Shown: positions 11,641-22,753 of the stretch, piece by piece
How the letters are laid out: each line of letters starts with the position of its first letter
Numbering within the stretch: position 1 is the stretch's first letter
Origin: Fereydounia khargensis
Taxonomy: Eukaryota; Basidiomycota; Ustilaginomycetes; Urocystidales; Fereydouniaceae
Direction: 5' to 3'
Length of the DNA stretch: 64,000 nt
Assembly: GCA_026413255.1 (NCBI GenBank)
Contig: JAOCZO010000030.1
Coordinates: 52,886-116,885 of the forward strand
Notes under the pieces: model-generated
What the model was told of the DNA's origin: nothing
Databases searched by the model: none
What the model saw: only the letters and a program-made list of their open reading frames with translations
Position numbers and translations under genes: made by a program

Positions 11641-11642
<2 letters not shown>

Positions 11643-12150
11643 TGAGCATACGACAAGCAATACGTACAATACGCACACACGCATTCCTACAATTTAAGCA
11701 TACGACCATATTCAAGGCCTTGGCTCTGTGTGGCTTTGGTGACAGAACAGTAGAGAGAAGAAAAGGTATTACATCTTGGCGTCTCGGATTCACATTTGGC
11801 CAGGCAGCCATTGAGTTGTGCAGACGCATCTTGCAGCTGTCAGAATTTGGGGTTGGGTTGGGGCAAGTTTGAGTGTGGGGCAGGATGGGCAGCAGAAAGC
11901 AGCAGCAGCGGCGGCGGCGGTCGGTTGCCGAACCCGTGTGAAAGCGGATGGGGAGCGTTGTGTTCGGGTTGTGATTCGTACCGGATCCGACTCCCCACTG
12001 TAGACTGCAGACTGCTCTGCAGGGTGCGGCTGGAGAGAGGGAAATTTCGACTGACGCGTGTCTCGCTGCGTAGGTTCAGAGGATGTGGATGGATGCGTTG
12101 GAGAGTGTGACCTGGGCCCAGGCAAAAGAGCAAGCCATAGTGCGTCGGCT

Positions 12151-12199
12151 CGGCGGCGGCGGCGGCGGCGGCTCTCTCTCTCTCTCTCTCTCTCTCTCT
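12151..12199 (+). repeat. (CGG)7 followed by (CT)14
   Basis: Compound microsatellite: about seven CGG triplets run directly into fourteen CT dinucleotides, then CTCTCTGCG repeats. Confidence 0.9.
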
Positions 12200-12771
12200 G
12201 CGCTCTCTGCGCTCTCTGCGCTCTCTCATTCCCCCAGTACTGAACGTTACCAGTACTGCACGCAAATTCCCCCGCAGCGGAGAAAGCGAGAGGGTCTCAC
12301 TTGTTGGCTCGCTCAGTTCAGACACAGTCACGGTCACACTCTCGCTCACTCAGTCGCACATTCGCACCTTGGCCATCTCTCACCACCATCACACCCATTC
12401 CCACCGAGACTATCAGCAGCACTCCTTTACCGCCACCAATCACGAACCCACAAATCATCACCGTCTCACGCAATTGGGGAGGGACGCACTCACACAACTG
12501 CACCGCACCTACGCGACTCGGTGCCTACCCTCTGCCCGACAGCCAGAGCACCACAACACAGCACAGCACAGCACAGCACAGCACCGCACCAGCACAGCAG
12601 AGCATTGCCTTGCCGTGCCTCGCCTCACAGCACAGCCAAGCACCACCTTCTCGATACCTTTCTGGGCTCTGATGATTCGCTCCATCCAGCACTACACATC
12701 TCTGCTCGTCTCTGTCTGATCTTGTTCTCTTGACCTCGTCGATCCCCTTTCCTTGGTGTATACTACGAGTC

Positions 12772-14803
12772 ATGTCCATCCCATCTGCCGCCAACGGACC
12801 GGCCGCACCCCACGATATGGGTCCATCGCCCAACCCTCCCAGTGGCTCTGGCTCTGACACTCTCTTCAGCTCGGAAGAGGCCAAGTTCCTCACAGAGAGT
12901 CTCTCCTCTGCTGAATCGTTTGACCCCTTCACCATTGGTGCGCCCGGATTCAAGGTACCTAACCTGCTTCCTCCCAACCTCGCTGCCAACCAGGTCGACC
13001 ATCTCCATCATCTCCAACAGCAACAGCAGCAACAGCAGCCGCCGCACCAGTTCCCGAGGTCCTTATCCAACCAGGGAGGTGCCTGGCCTGCCTCCTCTTC
13101 CGCCTCTGCCGCCCACATCCTGCCCACTGCAACGGATGCTGGTCTCGGTCTTGCGTTTGCCGGTCCGCCTGGTGCTGCGATGGACATGCGTGCCATTGCT
13201 GACTCAATGCGTTTCAAGGGCACCGAGAGTCCCTCAGCTCTAGGCGGCCTTCCGCATCAATTAGCAGCAGCAGCGAGCAGCAGTGCCAACATTGGCAGCG
13301 ATCATCCGTACAGCACCCACCGCGTCTCATCCTGGAGCATGTATGGCCCTCGCAGTAGCGCACCAAACAGTCAAGAGCTGCCTGCGTCCACCAGTGCCTC
13401 CCACCCAGACCGTCACGACGCAACGTCCACGGGCTACGGCAAGAACCGGGCGTGGCAGCTCGAGCAGCTTTCCTTTCTCGAGGCCCAGGCCAATGCCGCC
13501 AGCCGGCGCCATTTGCAACAACAGGAAGCGAATAAGAGCGGCAATCGCAGCTCGGCAGATCTATCCATGCTCGGTGCCAACTTCCCTAGCTCCCACAGTT
13601 TCCCGGCCCACGATCAGCCCAACCAGGACCCCAACACGATACCGTCACATTCACATTTGCATGGTATGATGATGAGTGATGCTGGACTCAATAGAGTGTC
13701 AACTCAAGTCAACGGAAACACCACCCCCAAGGACTCTCAAACAACACCGACCCCAGGTGGAAAGCGCATGTGGGGTTCCTTTTCCGGCGAGAAGCGTGCG
13801 GCTGATGGTAGCCCGGTTGACGGCTCGAATGCATCCCCGCTCGGCAGATATGGTTTGGACGCCAAAAACCGTGGCCGCAGTCCGAGCGCTCGTCCAGCAT
13901 GGGCCGCGAGCTCATCCACACCGCCGGGCGCGCGGTCCGACTCGAACTCGAACGGTGCGAATGCGCGTCGCGCTGACCCGAATGCAGCGCTCAACACTGC
14001 GATGGGAGAATTGGCACACCTAGAATTGGACCTCGATGCTGCCTCTATGCGGCTACCAGCCACACTGACCGAGTACTTTGCGCCGACGTTGACAGAAAAG
14101 CGGATGCAGCCGCACCTGGAACTGCTACGGCAAGAGCACTTTGAGAATGGGCTGATTGACGAGCACGGCAAAGAGATCAACAAGAGCGGGAACGAGGAGA
14201 AGGAGACCAAGAAGCAGGGTCACGTGTTGCTCACCGAGGCGGAGAAGAAGGCCAACCACATTGCCTCGGAGCAAAAGAGGCGAGCCAATATTCGCAAGGG
14301 ATACGAGCTGCTCTGCGAGATTGTGCCGCCACTCAAAGAGGCACTGGAGCGAGAAGCGCGCAAGGAAAAGGAGCGGGGAAGCGAAGATGAGGACGATGCG
14401 GACAAGAAGAAGGGAAAGAAGAAGCGGGACGCGGATACCTCTACTGGATGCGAGATTGACGGCGAAAAGATTGATGGACGCGCTGGTCCACGCAGCGAAG
14501 CCGTCGTACTGATGAAGTGTGAGTGCTTCCTGAAGCAAGAGTGACTCGACTTGGCTGACTGGCTGACACGCTTACTGTATCTTGTCTTGTTGAACAGCTC
14601 TAGAGCATATCGGAGGACTGATTGAGCGGCATAGGGCCCTTCTTGGGCGGCGGAACCGAGCAAGGATGGCGCTGGCCAAGCTGCACGGTGTGGATCTGGG
14701 CAAGGATTCGCACCGGGACGTGGAGGCAGAGCTGAGTGCCAAGCTGTCTGCGCTGGCCAACTCGTCGTCATTGTCGTCGTCCTCTGCCATGATGCAGGAC
14801 TGA
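12772..14803 (+). CDS. bHLH transcription factor, Ino4/Yas2-like
   Basis: Two exons (12772-14518, 14598-14803) give 650 residues. The upstream in-frame codon at 12730 is TTG, so the ATG at 12772 is chosen. A long disordered region with a poly-Gln tract (residues ~82-95) precedes the bHLH. The basic region and helix 1 (KKANHIASEQKRRANIRKGY, residues ~493-512) contain the H-E-R residues that read E-boxes. Helix 2 (RSEAVVLMKSLEHIGGLIERH) is completed only by the second exon. Similar fungal proteins (Ino4, Yarrowia Yas2) regulate lipid and alkane genes as heterodimers; extending that role here is inference. The loop between helices is unusually long (~58 residues) and highly charged. Confidence 0.85.
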
Positions 14804-14946
14804 GGTGTCTCTTGTTGTTTTCTTTAAATGTACTGTACTTTTACCCTTCACAACATTAACGTACACCCACACGGATCTACTGCACAGGGAGAGATGTATA
14901 CATTCTGCACTGGATATGTAAGGTTGCTGCTAGTGGTGGAGGGTGG

Positions 14947-15735
14947 TCATGGGATAGGTTCGTCCAGGTCCTGGTCTTGATCGTCGTCTTCTCTGAAACG
15001 GGGATTCTTTGCGGGCTCGTCGTCGCGGTCGGATGGATCTTGGCTGCGAGCTCTCTTTGGGGCGTCGGCATCGTCATGACCACGTTGGGCGCCCTCGCGT
15101 TCTTCGTAGTCGCCCTCTGCACCAGCGGGGACAAGGCCGCCGCCGCCACCTGCGTGGGTGTTTCCCTCTTCGCGGTAGACCTGTTCGCGGCGTTTGCGCT
15201 CCTCCTCTTCTCGGAGGCGGTTGTGGCCCCATCCGCCGCGGCCGGCGTCGTACTCCTGTCGGTACTCGTCGCGGACCTGGCCGCCTGATTTGCCGCGTCC
15301 GTACTGGCGACCATCACGGTAGCCGGGATCCAAGTCGCAGCGGATGACACGCTCGTCGAGCTTGGTGCCGCTGATGTAGCGCATGCAGTCGACCGCCTCG
15401 CTGTGCGTGTAGTACTCGACGAACGCAAACCCGCACGGCGTCTTGGTGTTGCGGTCGAGGCCCATGATGATACGCTTGATCCCTCCGCCGAGGGAGGGCG
15501 TGGCTACGCGCGAAAAGAGCTCGTAGATCTGCTCCTCGGTCGTGTAGAAGGACAGGTTGCCCACGTAGAGCGTGGCCGTGGTCGAGAGGGCAGCCTGCTG
15601 CTCGTGCCGGTTCTCTCGCGCGCGTGAGTCGCGGTCTGAGGTGGTGTGAGGTAATGTGTCAGCTGCCTTATTTTATCAGGGCTGAACAAACTCACACGAG
15701 GATGGCGCATCTAGTGGGTCGAGAATATGTGACAT
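14947..15735 (-). CDS. CBC2: Nuclear cap-binding complex small subunit (CBP20)
   Basis: Two exons (15735-15696, 15635-14947) give 242 residues. The short first exon supplies [13 protein letters not shown]; splicing restores the CBP20 sequence SYRD upstream of the RRM. The RRM (residues ~36-115) has RNP2 LYVGNLSF and RNP1 CGFAFVEY, and the tyrosines that stack on the m7G cap are present (SYRD, SFYTTEE). The C-terminal half is Arg/Gly/Glu-rich and ends acidic ([11 protein letters not shown]), longer than the ~156-residue human protein. With Cbp80 it binds capped RNA in the nucleus and couples splicing, export and decay. It is divergent from CDC123 with only 185 bp between start codons. Confidence 0.95.
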
Positions 15736-15920
15736 GGTGCGGTGATGGTGATGGTGTTGGTATTTTGGCCCGTCGCGCTGAACGCGCAGTGTCGTTGTCG
15801 TTGAAATGCTTTTTCCTGTCATTTCTCGGGACTCGGACAGGACATTTTGGCATAACTGAACGTCCTCTTTTTTTGCGTGAATGGTAAGTGATGTTCCTTC
15901 CTCCTCATTCACACACCAAC
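15736..15920. promoter_or_regulatory. Compact bidirectional promoter CBC2 / CDC123
   Basis: Only 185 bp separate the two start codons, so both promoters and leaders must share this stretch. An ATG with a GTAAGT-like sequence lies at 15881, upstream of the chosen CDC123 start. Confidence 0.6.
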
Positions 15921-16943
15921 ATGGCAGCACCAGCACTGACGCCGGCGCAAGAGGCGCTCGCAGCCACCCGCTTTAGCGCGTGGTACCCACGCTTGCGCAA
16001 AGTCTCGCCCGCCGCCACGGTGCTCGACGTCTCGGCGCTCGAGCCACGCTTCCTGTCCTGGCTCGAGGCTGACACGATTATTCTCCCGCGCGGGAGTGGG
16101 CCGAGTGCGGCGACCGGCTCCGACTCTGGCTCTGGCTCTGACTCGGAGGACGACGACGGAGAAGTGTACGAGTTCCCAGCCTTGGACGCAGCGATACGCA
16201 GTACGGTGGACAAGTACGACGGCGCCGTGTTCCCCAAGCTCAACTGGTCAGCGCCGCTCGACGCCGCCTGGATCCTCCCGGGCTCGAGTCTGCGCTGCAC
16301 CACACCCGAAGACGTGTACCTCGTGCTCAAGTCGTCCGACTTTGTCACCAAGGACGTGGAGCAGGCTGCTCAACTCGGCCCCGCGCCCGAGTCCAAGCCT
16401 AAACTCGAGCTCGTGCTCAAACGGTGGTTCGACATGCCCCGCTCGCACGAGTTCCGCGTATTCGTGCGCAGCAGGCGCATCATTGCGATCGCACAGCGCG
16501 ATGTCACCTTCTACGAGCATCTCCAGCCCGAGCAGCAGCTCGCCACCATTCGAGAGCGTATCTCTGCCTTCCAAGCGGAGCACATGGACCCCAAGACCGA
16601 CATTGATGACTACATCTGGGACGCATACCTCACACGCACCATGGACCGCGTCTTTCTCGTCGACATTAACCCCTACCTCCCGCGCACCGACCCCATCCTC
16701 TTTGACTGGGAGGAACTCGACCACCTCGCCTCCGCCACTCAGCAGCAACAGCAGCCCGAGCTGCGCCTCGTCACCTCCCACGCTCAGGCCTCACAGGCTC
16801 TCCCCACCTACTCGGCAAACATGGTCCCCCGCGACGTAGTCGACATCTCCTCGGGCCAGAACATTGCCCAGTTTGCAAAGGAGTGGTCAGACCAGCTCGC
16901 TGCTGCTACCGAGCACGAGCACGATGACGATGAGCGCCAGTGA
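15921..16943 (+). CDS. CDC123: Cell division cycle protein 123 (eIF2 assembly chaperone)
   Basis: Single exon, 340 residues, near the family length (~336-360). D123 family landmarks run in order: FSAWYPRLRKVSP near the N-terminus, VFPKLNWSAPLDAAWI (~100-115), SHEFRVFVRSRRIIAIAQRD (ATP-grasp core, ~174-195), and the metal-binding FLVDINPYLPRTDPILFDWEEL (~249-270). Cdc123 is a cytosolic ATP-grasp protein that joins eIF2 gamma to alpha for eIF2 assembly. A Ser/Asp/Glu-rich insert lies at ~60-80. An earlier in-frame ATG at 15891 would add ten residues; the start at 15921 matches the family N-terminus better. The stop is 73 bp from the stop of the next, convergent gene. Confidence 0.94.
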   Translation: MAAPALTPAQEALAATRFSAWYPRLRKVSPAATVLDVSALEPRFLSWLEADTIILPRGSGPSAATGSDSGSGSDSEDDDGEVYEFPALDAAIRSTVDKYDGAVFPKLNWSAPLDAAWILPGSSLRCTTPEDVYLVLKSSDFVTKDVEQAAQLGPAPESKPKLELVLKRWFDMPRSHEFRVFVRSRRIIAIAQRDVTFYEHLQPEQQLATIRERISAFQAEHMDPKTDIDDYIWDAYLTRTMDRVFLVDINPYLPRTDPILFDWEELDHLASATQQQQQPELRLVTSHAQASQALPTYSANMVPRDVVDISSGQNIAQFAKEWSDQLAAATEHEHDDDERQ

Positions 16944-17016
16944 AGGCGATCGTGGATAAGAGAGAACGTAATCTACTGCACTGTACTTGTATGTCACAAC
17001 CAACAACCAAGCTTGT

Positions 17017-18189
17017 TCATTTGCCCAGCGTCTCGAGCGGAGTCTTGAGTCGAGCGAGAGCGATCATGAGTGCCTCCTGCACCGAGTTGTCAGCGTCACC
17101 TTTCCAGCTTGCTTGCTTGCTTGCTTGCTTGCTTTGCTACTACTCACCTCTGTGCGAACGGTGCGGCTGCCCTGATTCTCGACGACGTTGATCCACGCAT
17201 CGAATAGCTCGTGCGCGTCGTCCGCGGTCAGCTTGATGCCCTCGTCGCGTTCGACTGCGACTTCGAGGCCACTGAGGCCACCCAGCACGAGCAGTGCGTG
17301 GTTGAATGCCGGCAACTGCTTGTTGGTGAGTGCTTCGCCTCGCTCCGAGGTACCGATCACCAGGTCGTACTCGCCGTAGGGCGACTCGGTGAGTGCAGCG
17401 CCTAGTGACGAAGCAAGGCGCACACTGTAGCCCCAGTACATGCCCGCTTTCGTCACCGGGTCGCGCGGCGATACCAGCCGGTACGGCTCGCGCATGTGCA
17501 CCGTGACCCTCGCCCCCTCCTGGGCGGACGGAGTGGCCCGCACGGGCTGGTAGAGGCCCACATCCACCCGTCCATCGGCAAGCACCACGCCCTCGCGGTA
17601 CTCGGACTCGTCTTCCACCCTCAGATGGTGCGGGCAATCCAGGGGCGCCATAAGCCCCGCGAGCCGCAAATCGCGATGCAGCGGGAACAAGGCCTTGCGA
17701 AGATACTGCGGCGTCTCGAGGTACTGCAGCAGCCTCGCCAGGAACGTGTGTGGATCAAACGAAGAATTGGCCCGCGGTGCCTCCTCGCCGTCGTTGAAGA
17801 TCACCACCTCGTCCAAGTTGAAGATGGCACACGACCGTGCAATATTGCCAGCTAGCCGCGTCTGCAGCTCGGGTGTCTGTGCGTTCCAGATGACACTGCC
17901 GGGAATCGCGACACTCAGTGTCCAGGATCGATGCGATGACTGCGCTCGGTACGATGGCTTGTGTGGATTCGTGCGCTCGTAGAACCCTCCTCCAGCCTCG
18001 ACCCCATCGTGGACCCCATCGTGGACCCCATCGTGGACCTCGGCTTCAGCTGGAGCATCGCCACCTGCGGCATTCCCTCCTTTGCTCTTGCGCACTCGCT
18101 GCATGCACAAGCAATGCCAAGTGTCAGTACTATGATGACGACAATGATGCGATCTCTCTCACCTTGCGTGGCCTCTTGCTTTCCGACAT
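17017..18189 (-). CDS. SPOUT-class RNA methyltransferase (SPOUT1/C9orf114 family)
   Basis: Three exons (18189-18163, 18098-17148, 17076-17017) encode 345 residues. The first exon codes only MSESKRPRK. The sequence has the family features: an initial beta strand WTLSVAIPGSVI, then the SAM-binding knot region near the end with YGEYDLVIGTSERGEAL, and FNHALLVLGGLSGLE. Close relatives are yeast YGR283C/YMR310C and human SPOUT1 (CENP-32), putative RNA methyltransferases. A short direct repeat (HDGV three times) lies in the N-terminal low-complexity part near residues 26-40. The last intron contains a GCTT tandem run. The substrate cannot be read from sequence. Confidence 0.88.
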
Positions 18190-18503
18190 GATGTGGTGAC
18201 TTGTGTCAAGTGTGAAGATTCCTTTCGTCCTTCTTGCTTGCCTTCTTTTTTGCGTTCCACTTTTCCCATTTCCATGTCCCGAGAAATTCTCCGCGTCCAC
18301 CCAAAGCTTTACAACTTGACACCTGCATCACTTCGCATCTCTACCACCACTCCCCAGCTAGGAGCCATCACAGTATTCACTAACGCAACGACTCGCGATA
18401 TCGAGCCAAAAACCATGTCTGTAAATAGCAGGAAATTCGGCACATCAACTGTTCCATTAACATGACATGAAAGAAGGGATACAACAGCACCTGGCGTCCC
18501 TCT
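18190..18503 (-). other. Spacer between PER1 and the methyltransferase gene
   Basis: A 314-bp spacer with no gene seen. It carries the PER1 3' untranslated region and the methyltransferase promoter, both on the minus strand. Confidence 0.5.
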
Positions 18504-20102
18504 TCATACCAAGCCTCTTTCCCCGAGCTCCTTGGCTTTCTCCCGCTCCCGGTCGGTCATGATACTCCCCGAGCCGATCGCTACACCCGTTGAGCTGCCT
18601 ACCGCACCGCCGCCACCGCTGCTACTGCTACCAGAGAAGCCGGCTTTGCTCGCCAGCTCGTTCAAACGTGCTGTGAGTGTGTTGAGCTCAATGTTCTGTG
18701 CCAGCACTGCCGCCCGGCCTTTGAGCTTGTCCGTCACCCACTGCCGCGCCTTTTCAAACACGCTTGCTGCCTGCAGCGCAACGTGAGGTGGACGCTGCAG
18801 CTCTCCGATCCACCACGCCGTGGCTACACATTCGCGCGCGTCGTCCGCCAGCCAATCGTACCACATGGATGTGATCGGCACCGTGGCAAGATGCCAGAGA
18901 GCATGTGCATCCAACAGACGCAGGATGGGCGCAAAATCGAGCAGCTCGAGCATGGCTGCTGCCGTCATCAGCGCCAAGATCAACTGAATTCGTCGCCGAG
19001 CCTTGACTGATGCCGATGGCGGACCCACGCTGGTCAGCACTGGTACGGGAGGCGTCATCGTTCCGTTCTGTGCCGCGAGTGATGACGGCGGCTTGGCAGC
19101 GCGCATCGCAGCGCGAGACTGTGCCGATCGGTCCGCAATCGCATTGCTCGGGAACGTGCTCGGTCGCAGTGAGTAGAGCAGCCAGAGCAGGTTGTGCATC
19201 AGCCCTACTGTCACGTTGGCCGTCATGTTGTAAGCATAGTCGAAACGCCCAATGCTGAGATAGAGAATGTGGAGTGCCAGCGCACCCATGCAGACCCTTC
19301 GCAGCAGTGTGAATCTCGGTGAGCCAGGAGACACGCGGAACAGGCGGCAGACGCTGAAGAAGAAGCCGCTCAGCACCACTGCGCCGGCGCTAAAGTAGTC
19401 CATACGTTCCGTAAAGTTCTTGTCTCTCGAGTGAAACACGGCTGACCAGAACCAGGCGTTGATGCTGATCAGCGTGTGAATGATGTAAACCAGCTTGAGC
19501 GGATACGAGTCTGGCAGCAGGCTGCGGAACATGAAGAATGCCTTGTAGTGCACATAGAGATTCATCAGGCTAAAAATCACGCTCAGCGGTTCCTGTGCAC
19601 CGAGAAAGCGGACAAAGACCCACTTTCCGTGATACTGGACCATCTGCTTTTGCACCGGCCTGAGCTCGGCCAGTCGCTGGTTGACAATGTCACGCGTGCG
19701 AGCTGAGCCCTGTGCGCGAGTGATGGTGGCGTTGTTGACCATCTGGGCGACTGTGGCCTCGGCCTCATGCTCGATATGCTTGACACGGTTGACGGCGTCG
19801 TTGGTGACCATATGTGTGCAGTGGTACTTGCAGTCATCCTCGCACGTCCAGCGCATGAGGCGAAGTATGAAGGGAAGCCGGCGTGCCTCGACGGTGCCAT
19901 CGTCGACGTGGTCGCGGCAGGCATCGGCTGTACACGAGTTGACACAGAGCTTATACTCTGGTGAGCGGTCGCCCTGGGAGGCGAGTGATGCTGAGGGCAA
20001 GATGCATAACACCGCCAGCAGCGCAACGAGTCCAAGCTGGAAGAGGGAGAGGCGTGGACGTACTTGACGCCGCGGGGCACGAGTATGCCTGGTGGTGTGC
20101 AT
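18504..20102 (-). CDS. PER1: GPI-anchor remodelling protein Per1/PGAP3
   Basis: Single exon, 532 residues. A signal peptide/anchor (FQLGLVALLAVLCILPSASLAS) leads into the Per1 luminal cysteine domain (LCVNSCTADAC, WTCEDDCKYHC). Membrane region landmarks include HGKWVFVRFLGAQEPLSVIFS, NAWFWSAVFHSRDKNFTERMDYFSA and HALWHLATVPITS; the His and Asp of the CREST-type hydrolase signature are visible (H in FHSRD, D in RMDYF, H in LWHL). Per1/PGAP3 acts in the ER/Golgi as a GPI-phospholipase A2. It is longer than yeast Per1 (357), with an insert before the last membrane segments (~345-380) and a ~100-residue cytosolic tail. Confidence 0.93.
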   Translation of the reverse strand: MHTTRHTRAPRRQVRPRLSLFQLGLVALLAVLCILPSASLASQGDRSPEYKLCVNSCTADACRDHVDDGTVEARRLPFILRLMRWTCEDDCKYHCTHMVTNDAVNRVKHIEHEAEATVAQMVNNATITRAQGSARTRDIVNQRLAELRPVQKQMVQYHGKWVFVRFLGAQEPLSVIFSLMNLYVHYKAFFMFRSLLPDSYPLKLVYIIHTLISINAWFWSAVFHSRDKNFTERMDYFSAGAVVLSGFFFSVCRLFRVSPGSPRFTLLRRVCMGALALHILYLSIGRFDYAYNMTANVTVGLMHNLLWLLYSLRPSTFPSNAIADRSAQSRAAMRAAKPPSSLAAQNGTMTPPVPVLTSVGPPSASVKARRRIQLILALMTAAAMLELLDFAPILRLLDAHALWHLATVPITSMWYDWLADDARECVATAWWIGELQRPPHVALQAASVFEKARQWVTDKLKGRAAVLAQNIELNTLTARLNELASKAGFSGSSSSGGGGAVGSSTGVAIGSGSIMTDREREKAKELGERGLV

Positions 20103-20991
20103 GGTCTGGGAATGCGATCAAGATAGCTGAGCTGGCTGAGCTGGTAGTCTAGTGCTGAGTCGTGAACGGTTGATGGGCTGGCTAGCGACTAATTCGACTG
20201 TCGGCCCACTCCGAGACCTCGAGGAAGCCGTCTCTGGTGCCGGTGTGGCTGCCTTTCGGGGCGAAGGAGGTGGCTATGCCAAGAGCTAAGAGCGGTGGGT
20301 AGTGGGTTGCCACCTTTGAGCTTGTGGACGTGATTATGTGTGAAGCAGGTCGGAAGAAACCCGTGGCTTGTGATGTGATGGGTTAAGGTATGTGTTGCAA
20401 GCAAACGCTGGCTGCACGCGTTCGGTGAGCAAAGCACAGCAGAGCAAGAGAGTGGGGTTCGAGCGAAAGAGCCAGAAGGCAGGAAGGAATGGGCGGGGGA
20501 TTGGGTCTCAGTGAGTTGGCTGGTGGGCTGGCTGGTCGGCGGGCCGGCAGACTGGCTGCGTCGCGTGTGTTTCTGCGTGTGCATGTGTGCGTGCGTGCGT
20601 CTCTCACTTCTTTTTTTGGTCGACTCACGCTCATCAGCGACGCAAGGCGAGTCGATTGGATCGGGCGAGGTGAGCGCCAAAGTGGAGGGTGAGAAAGCTC
20701 AGCTTAGCCAGGACAAGCTCAGATCCCATCGAAAAAGTGAGGAAATGCAAAAGTGCGCTCTCCCACGCACGCATACTCAAGCTTTCTTGAGACTGGAAGA
20801 GACGTGGAGGTCATTACATCCACCTCCGGTAGCCTCACACTTTCCCCAGCTTGGGGCAGACAGGAGCTCCGACGACAGCGACTGCCTCTGCTGCTGCTGC
20901 AAGGCTAGCTCTAGCCCAATACCGATCCGGCCTTGCCCTCCAAGTCAGCTGATCTCATTTGATCTCTGCGTGATCGCCTTTCGCCTCCAGA
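20103..20991. promoter_or_regulatory. Divergent promoter PER1 / cysteine synthase-like gene
   Basis: An 889-bp spacer between divergent starts, with GCTGG-rich low complexity around 20510-20560 and GT-rich runs near 20570. No gene is seen. Confidence 0.5.
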
Positions 20992-22722
20992 ATGGTGCTG
21001 GGCTACTTTGTCGACCTCTTTGGCAATCACCGCCGATCTACCTTCGTGCTTGGCCTCTGCACGGGACTATTCCTCGGCCTCTCCTCACTCACTTCGGTCT
21101 TCTATTTGGCAGAGAAGCGTGAGCGCAAGCGACGTCGTAGAAAGCTGCGCATCTACGGTCTCGATGATCAAGACGAGGAAGAGCGCATCCGGCGCGAGGA
21201 GTATGGCCGCGACTCGATTCAGATACGCAGCGGCCAGGTGGTCAGTGGTGTTCAGGGCTTGATTGGAAACACGCCACTCATGCGCATCAACAGTCTCTCC
21301 GACCTCACTGGCTGTGAGATTCTGGGTAAGGCCGAGTTCCTCAATCCAGCCGGCAGCCCGAAGGACCGCGTCGCCCTTCAGATCCTTCAAGACGCAGAGG
21401 CCGAGGGACTGCTCCATCCACACACTGGCAGCTGTATCTTTGAAGGCACGGTTGGATCTACGGGAATCTCACTCGCTACTCTCGCAAGGGCAAAGGGTTA
21501 CCGATGTTCCATTGTCATTCCGGACGACGTTGCGCGCGAAAAGGTAGACATCCTCCGTACACTTGGTGCTGAGATTGACTCTGTCCGACCTAGAGGCATT
21601 GTCGACCCTCGCCATTTCGTCAATGAGGCTCGCGCTCGCGCCGAAGCATTTGGTGATCTGGAGCTTGTTGGCCCTCATGCAGACCTCAACCGCGCTGGCT
21701 ACCATATCCCCTCTGGAAAGGACGGTTCCGAAGACGGAAAGTCAGCCGACGCTCTGCATAGAAGCGATCTTGTCGTATCAGCACAGATGGGCAAGCGAAG
21801 CGCTCAGGGAAGTGACGATGAGGACGATGCCGATCTTCTCGAAAAGCGCCCTCGAGGCTTCTTTGCTGACCAGTTTGAGAATCCATCCAACTTTTGGGCG
21901 CACTACAACAATACGGGTCCAGAGATTTGGAGGCAGACAGGCGGACTCATTGATGCGTTCGTTGCCGGTGCGGGTACAGGAGGTACACTAGGTGGCTGCG
22001 CAGCGTTCCTCAAGCGAGTGTCGTGCGCGCCAGATACCTCAAGCTCGATCATCAAGCGGCCTCGCTCTGCAGACGAAGTGCATGTTGTACTTGCTGACCC
22101 GCAGGGATCAGGCCTGTACAATCGCGTCAAGTACGGAGTGCTATATAGCCACACGGAGGCAGAGGGGAAACGGAGAAGGCATCAAGTTGACTCGGTCGTT
22201 GAGGGCGTGGGTATCAACCGCCTGACCAAGAACCTCGAAATGGGTCTCCGTTGTGTCGATGACGCGGTACGAGTCACGGACGACGAGGCGGCCAGGATGG
22301 GCCGCTGGCTTGTGCTCAAGTGAGTATTACTTTTTTTCCCCTCTTCAGCTGACCTTTCGGACAGACAGCGGAACTCACACAACTTCCGCCTCCTTCTAAC
22401 CTTTGCCAGCGATGGTCTGTTCCTCGGATCGTCATCGGCGGTCAACTGCGTAGCAGCAGTCCGAACAGCGCTCAAGCTCAAGAAGGAACGCGGGACAGAG
22501 CCTCGTCCAGTTGTGGTTACCATCCTGTGAGTCTCGTCGTCTAGTCTTTGTTTCGCCGCCTAGACTGCAATAAGCCCGTTCTGACCAAAGACAAACCCAA
22601 TTCGCAGATGCGATTCCGGCGCTCGACACCTGTCCAAATTCTACAACGACGAGGCGATGAAAAAGCTCGGTGTGGATGCAGGGAGCAGTGACATTTCGGA
22701 TATACTCGGTGAAGAAGCGTAG
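20992..22722 (+). CDS. MCY1: Membrane-anchored cysteine synthase-like PLP enzyme
   Basis: Three exons (20992-22319, 22410-22526, 22608-22722) give 519 residues. An N-terminal hydrophobic segment (FVLGLCTGLFLGLSSLTSVFYLA) followed by a very basic stretch (KRERKRRRRKLR) suggests a tail-out anchor. The fold-type II PLP enzyme follows: IGNTPLMRI, the PLP lysine in NPAGSPKDR, a TVGSTGISLA loop in place of the usual TSGNTG, GAGTGGTLGG phosphate cradle, and GLFLGSSSAVN across the first splice junction. This architecture matches yeast Mcy1 (YGR012W), a mitochondrial outer-membrane cysteine synthase-like protein. An acidic insert of ~55 residues lies at ~225-285. Catalytic activity is uncertain given the altered substrate loop. 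Confidence 0.87.
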
Positions 22723-22753
22723 ACACAACAATACAGAAAAGTGCCAGCCGAGG

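Larger units (their letters stand above)
11591..12771 (+). other. Spacer rich in simple repeats
   Basis: No gene is seen. It carries (CA)19, (CGG)7, (CT)14 and CACAG tandem runs. The right half is the likely promoter and leader of the downstream bHLH gene. Confidence 0.5.

Noticed and set aside
12730-12771. N-terminal 14-residue extension of the bHLH protein
   Set aside because: The first codon is TTG; the first ATG in frame is at 12772.
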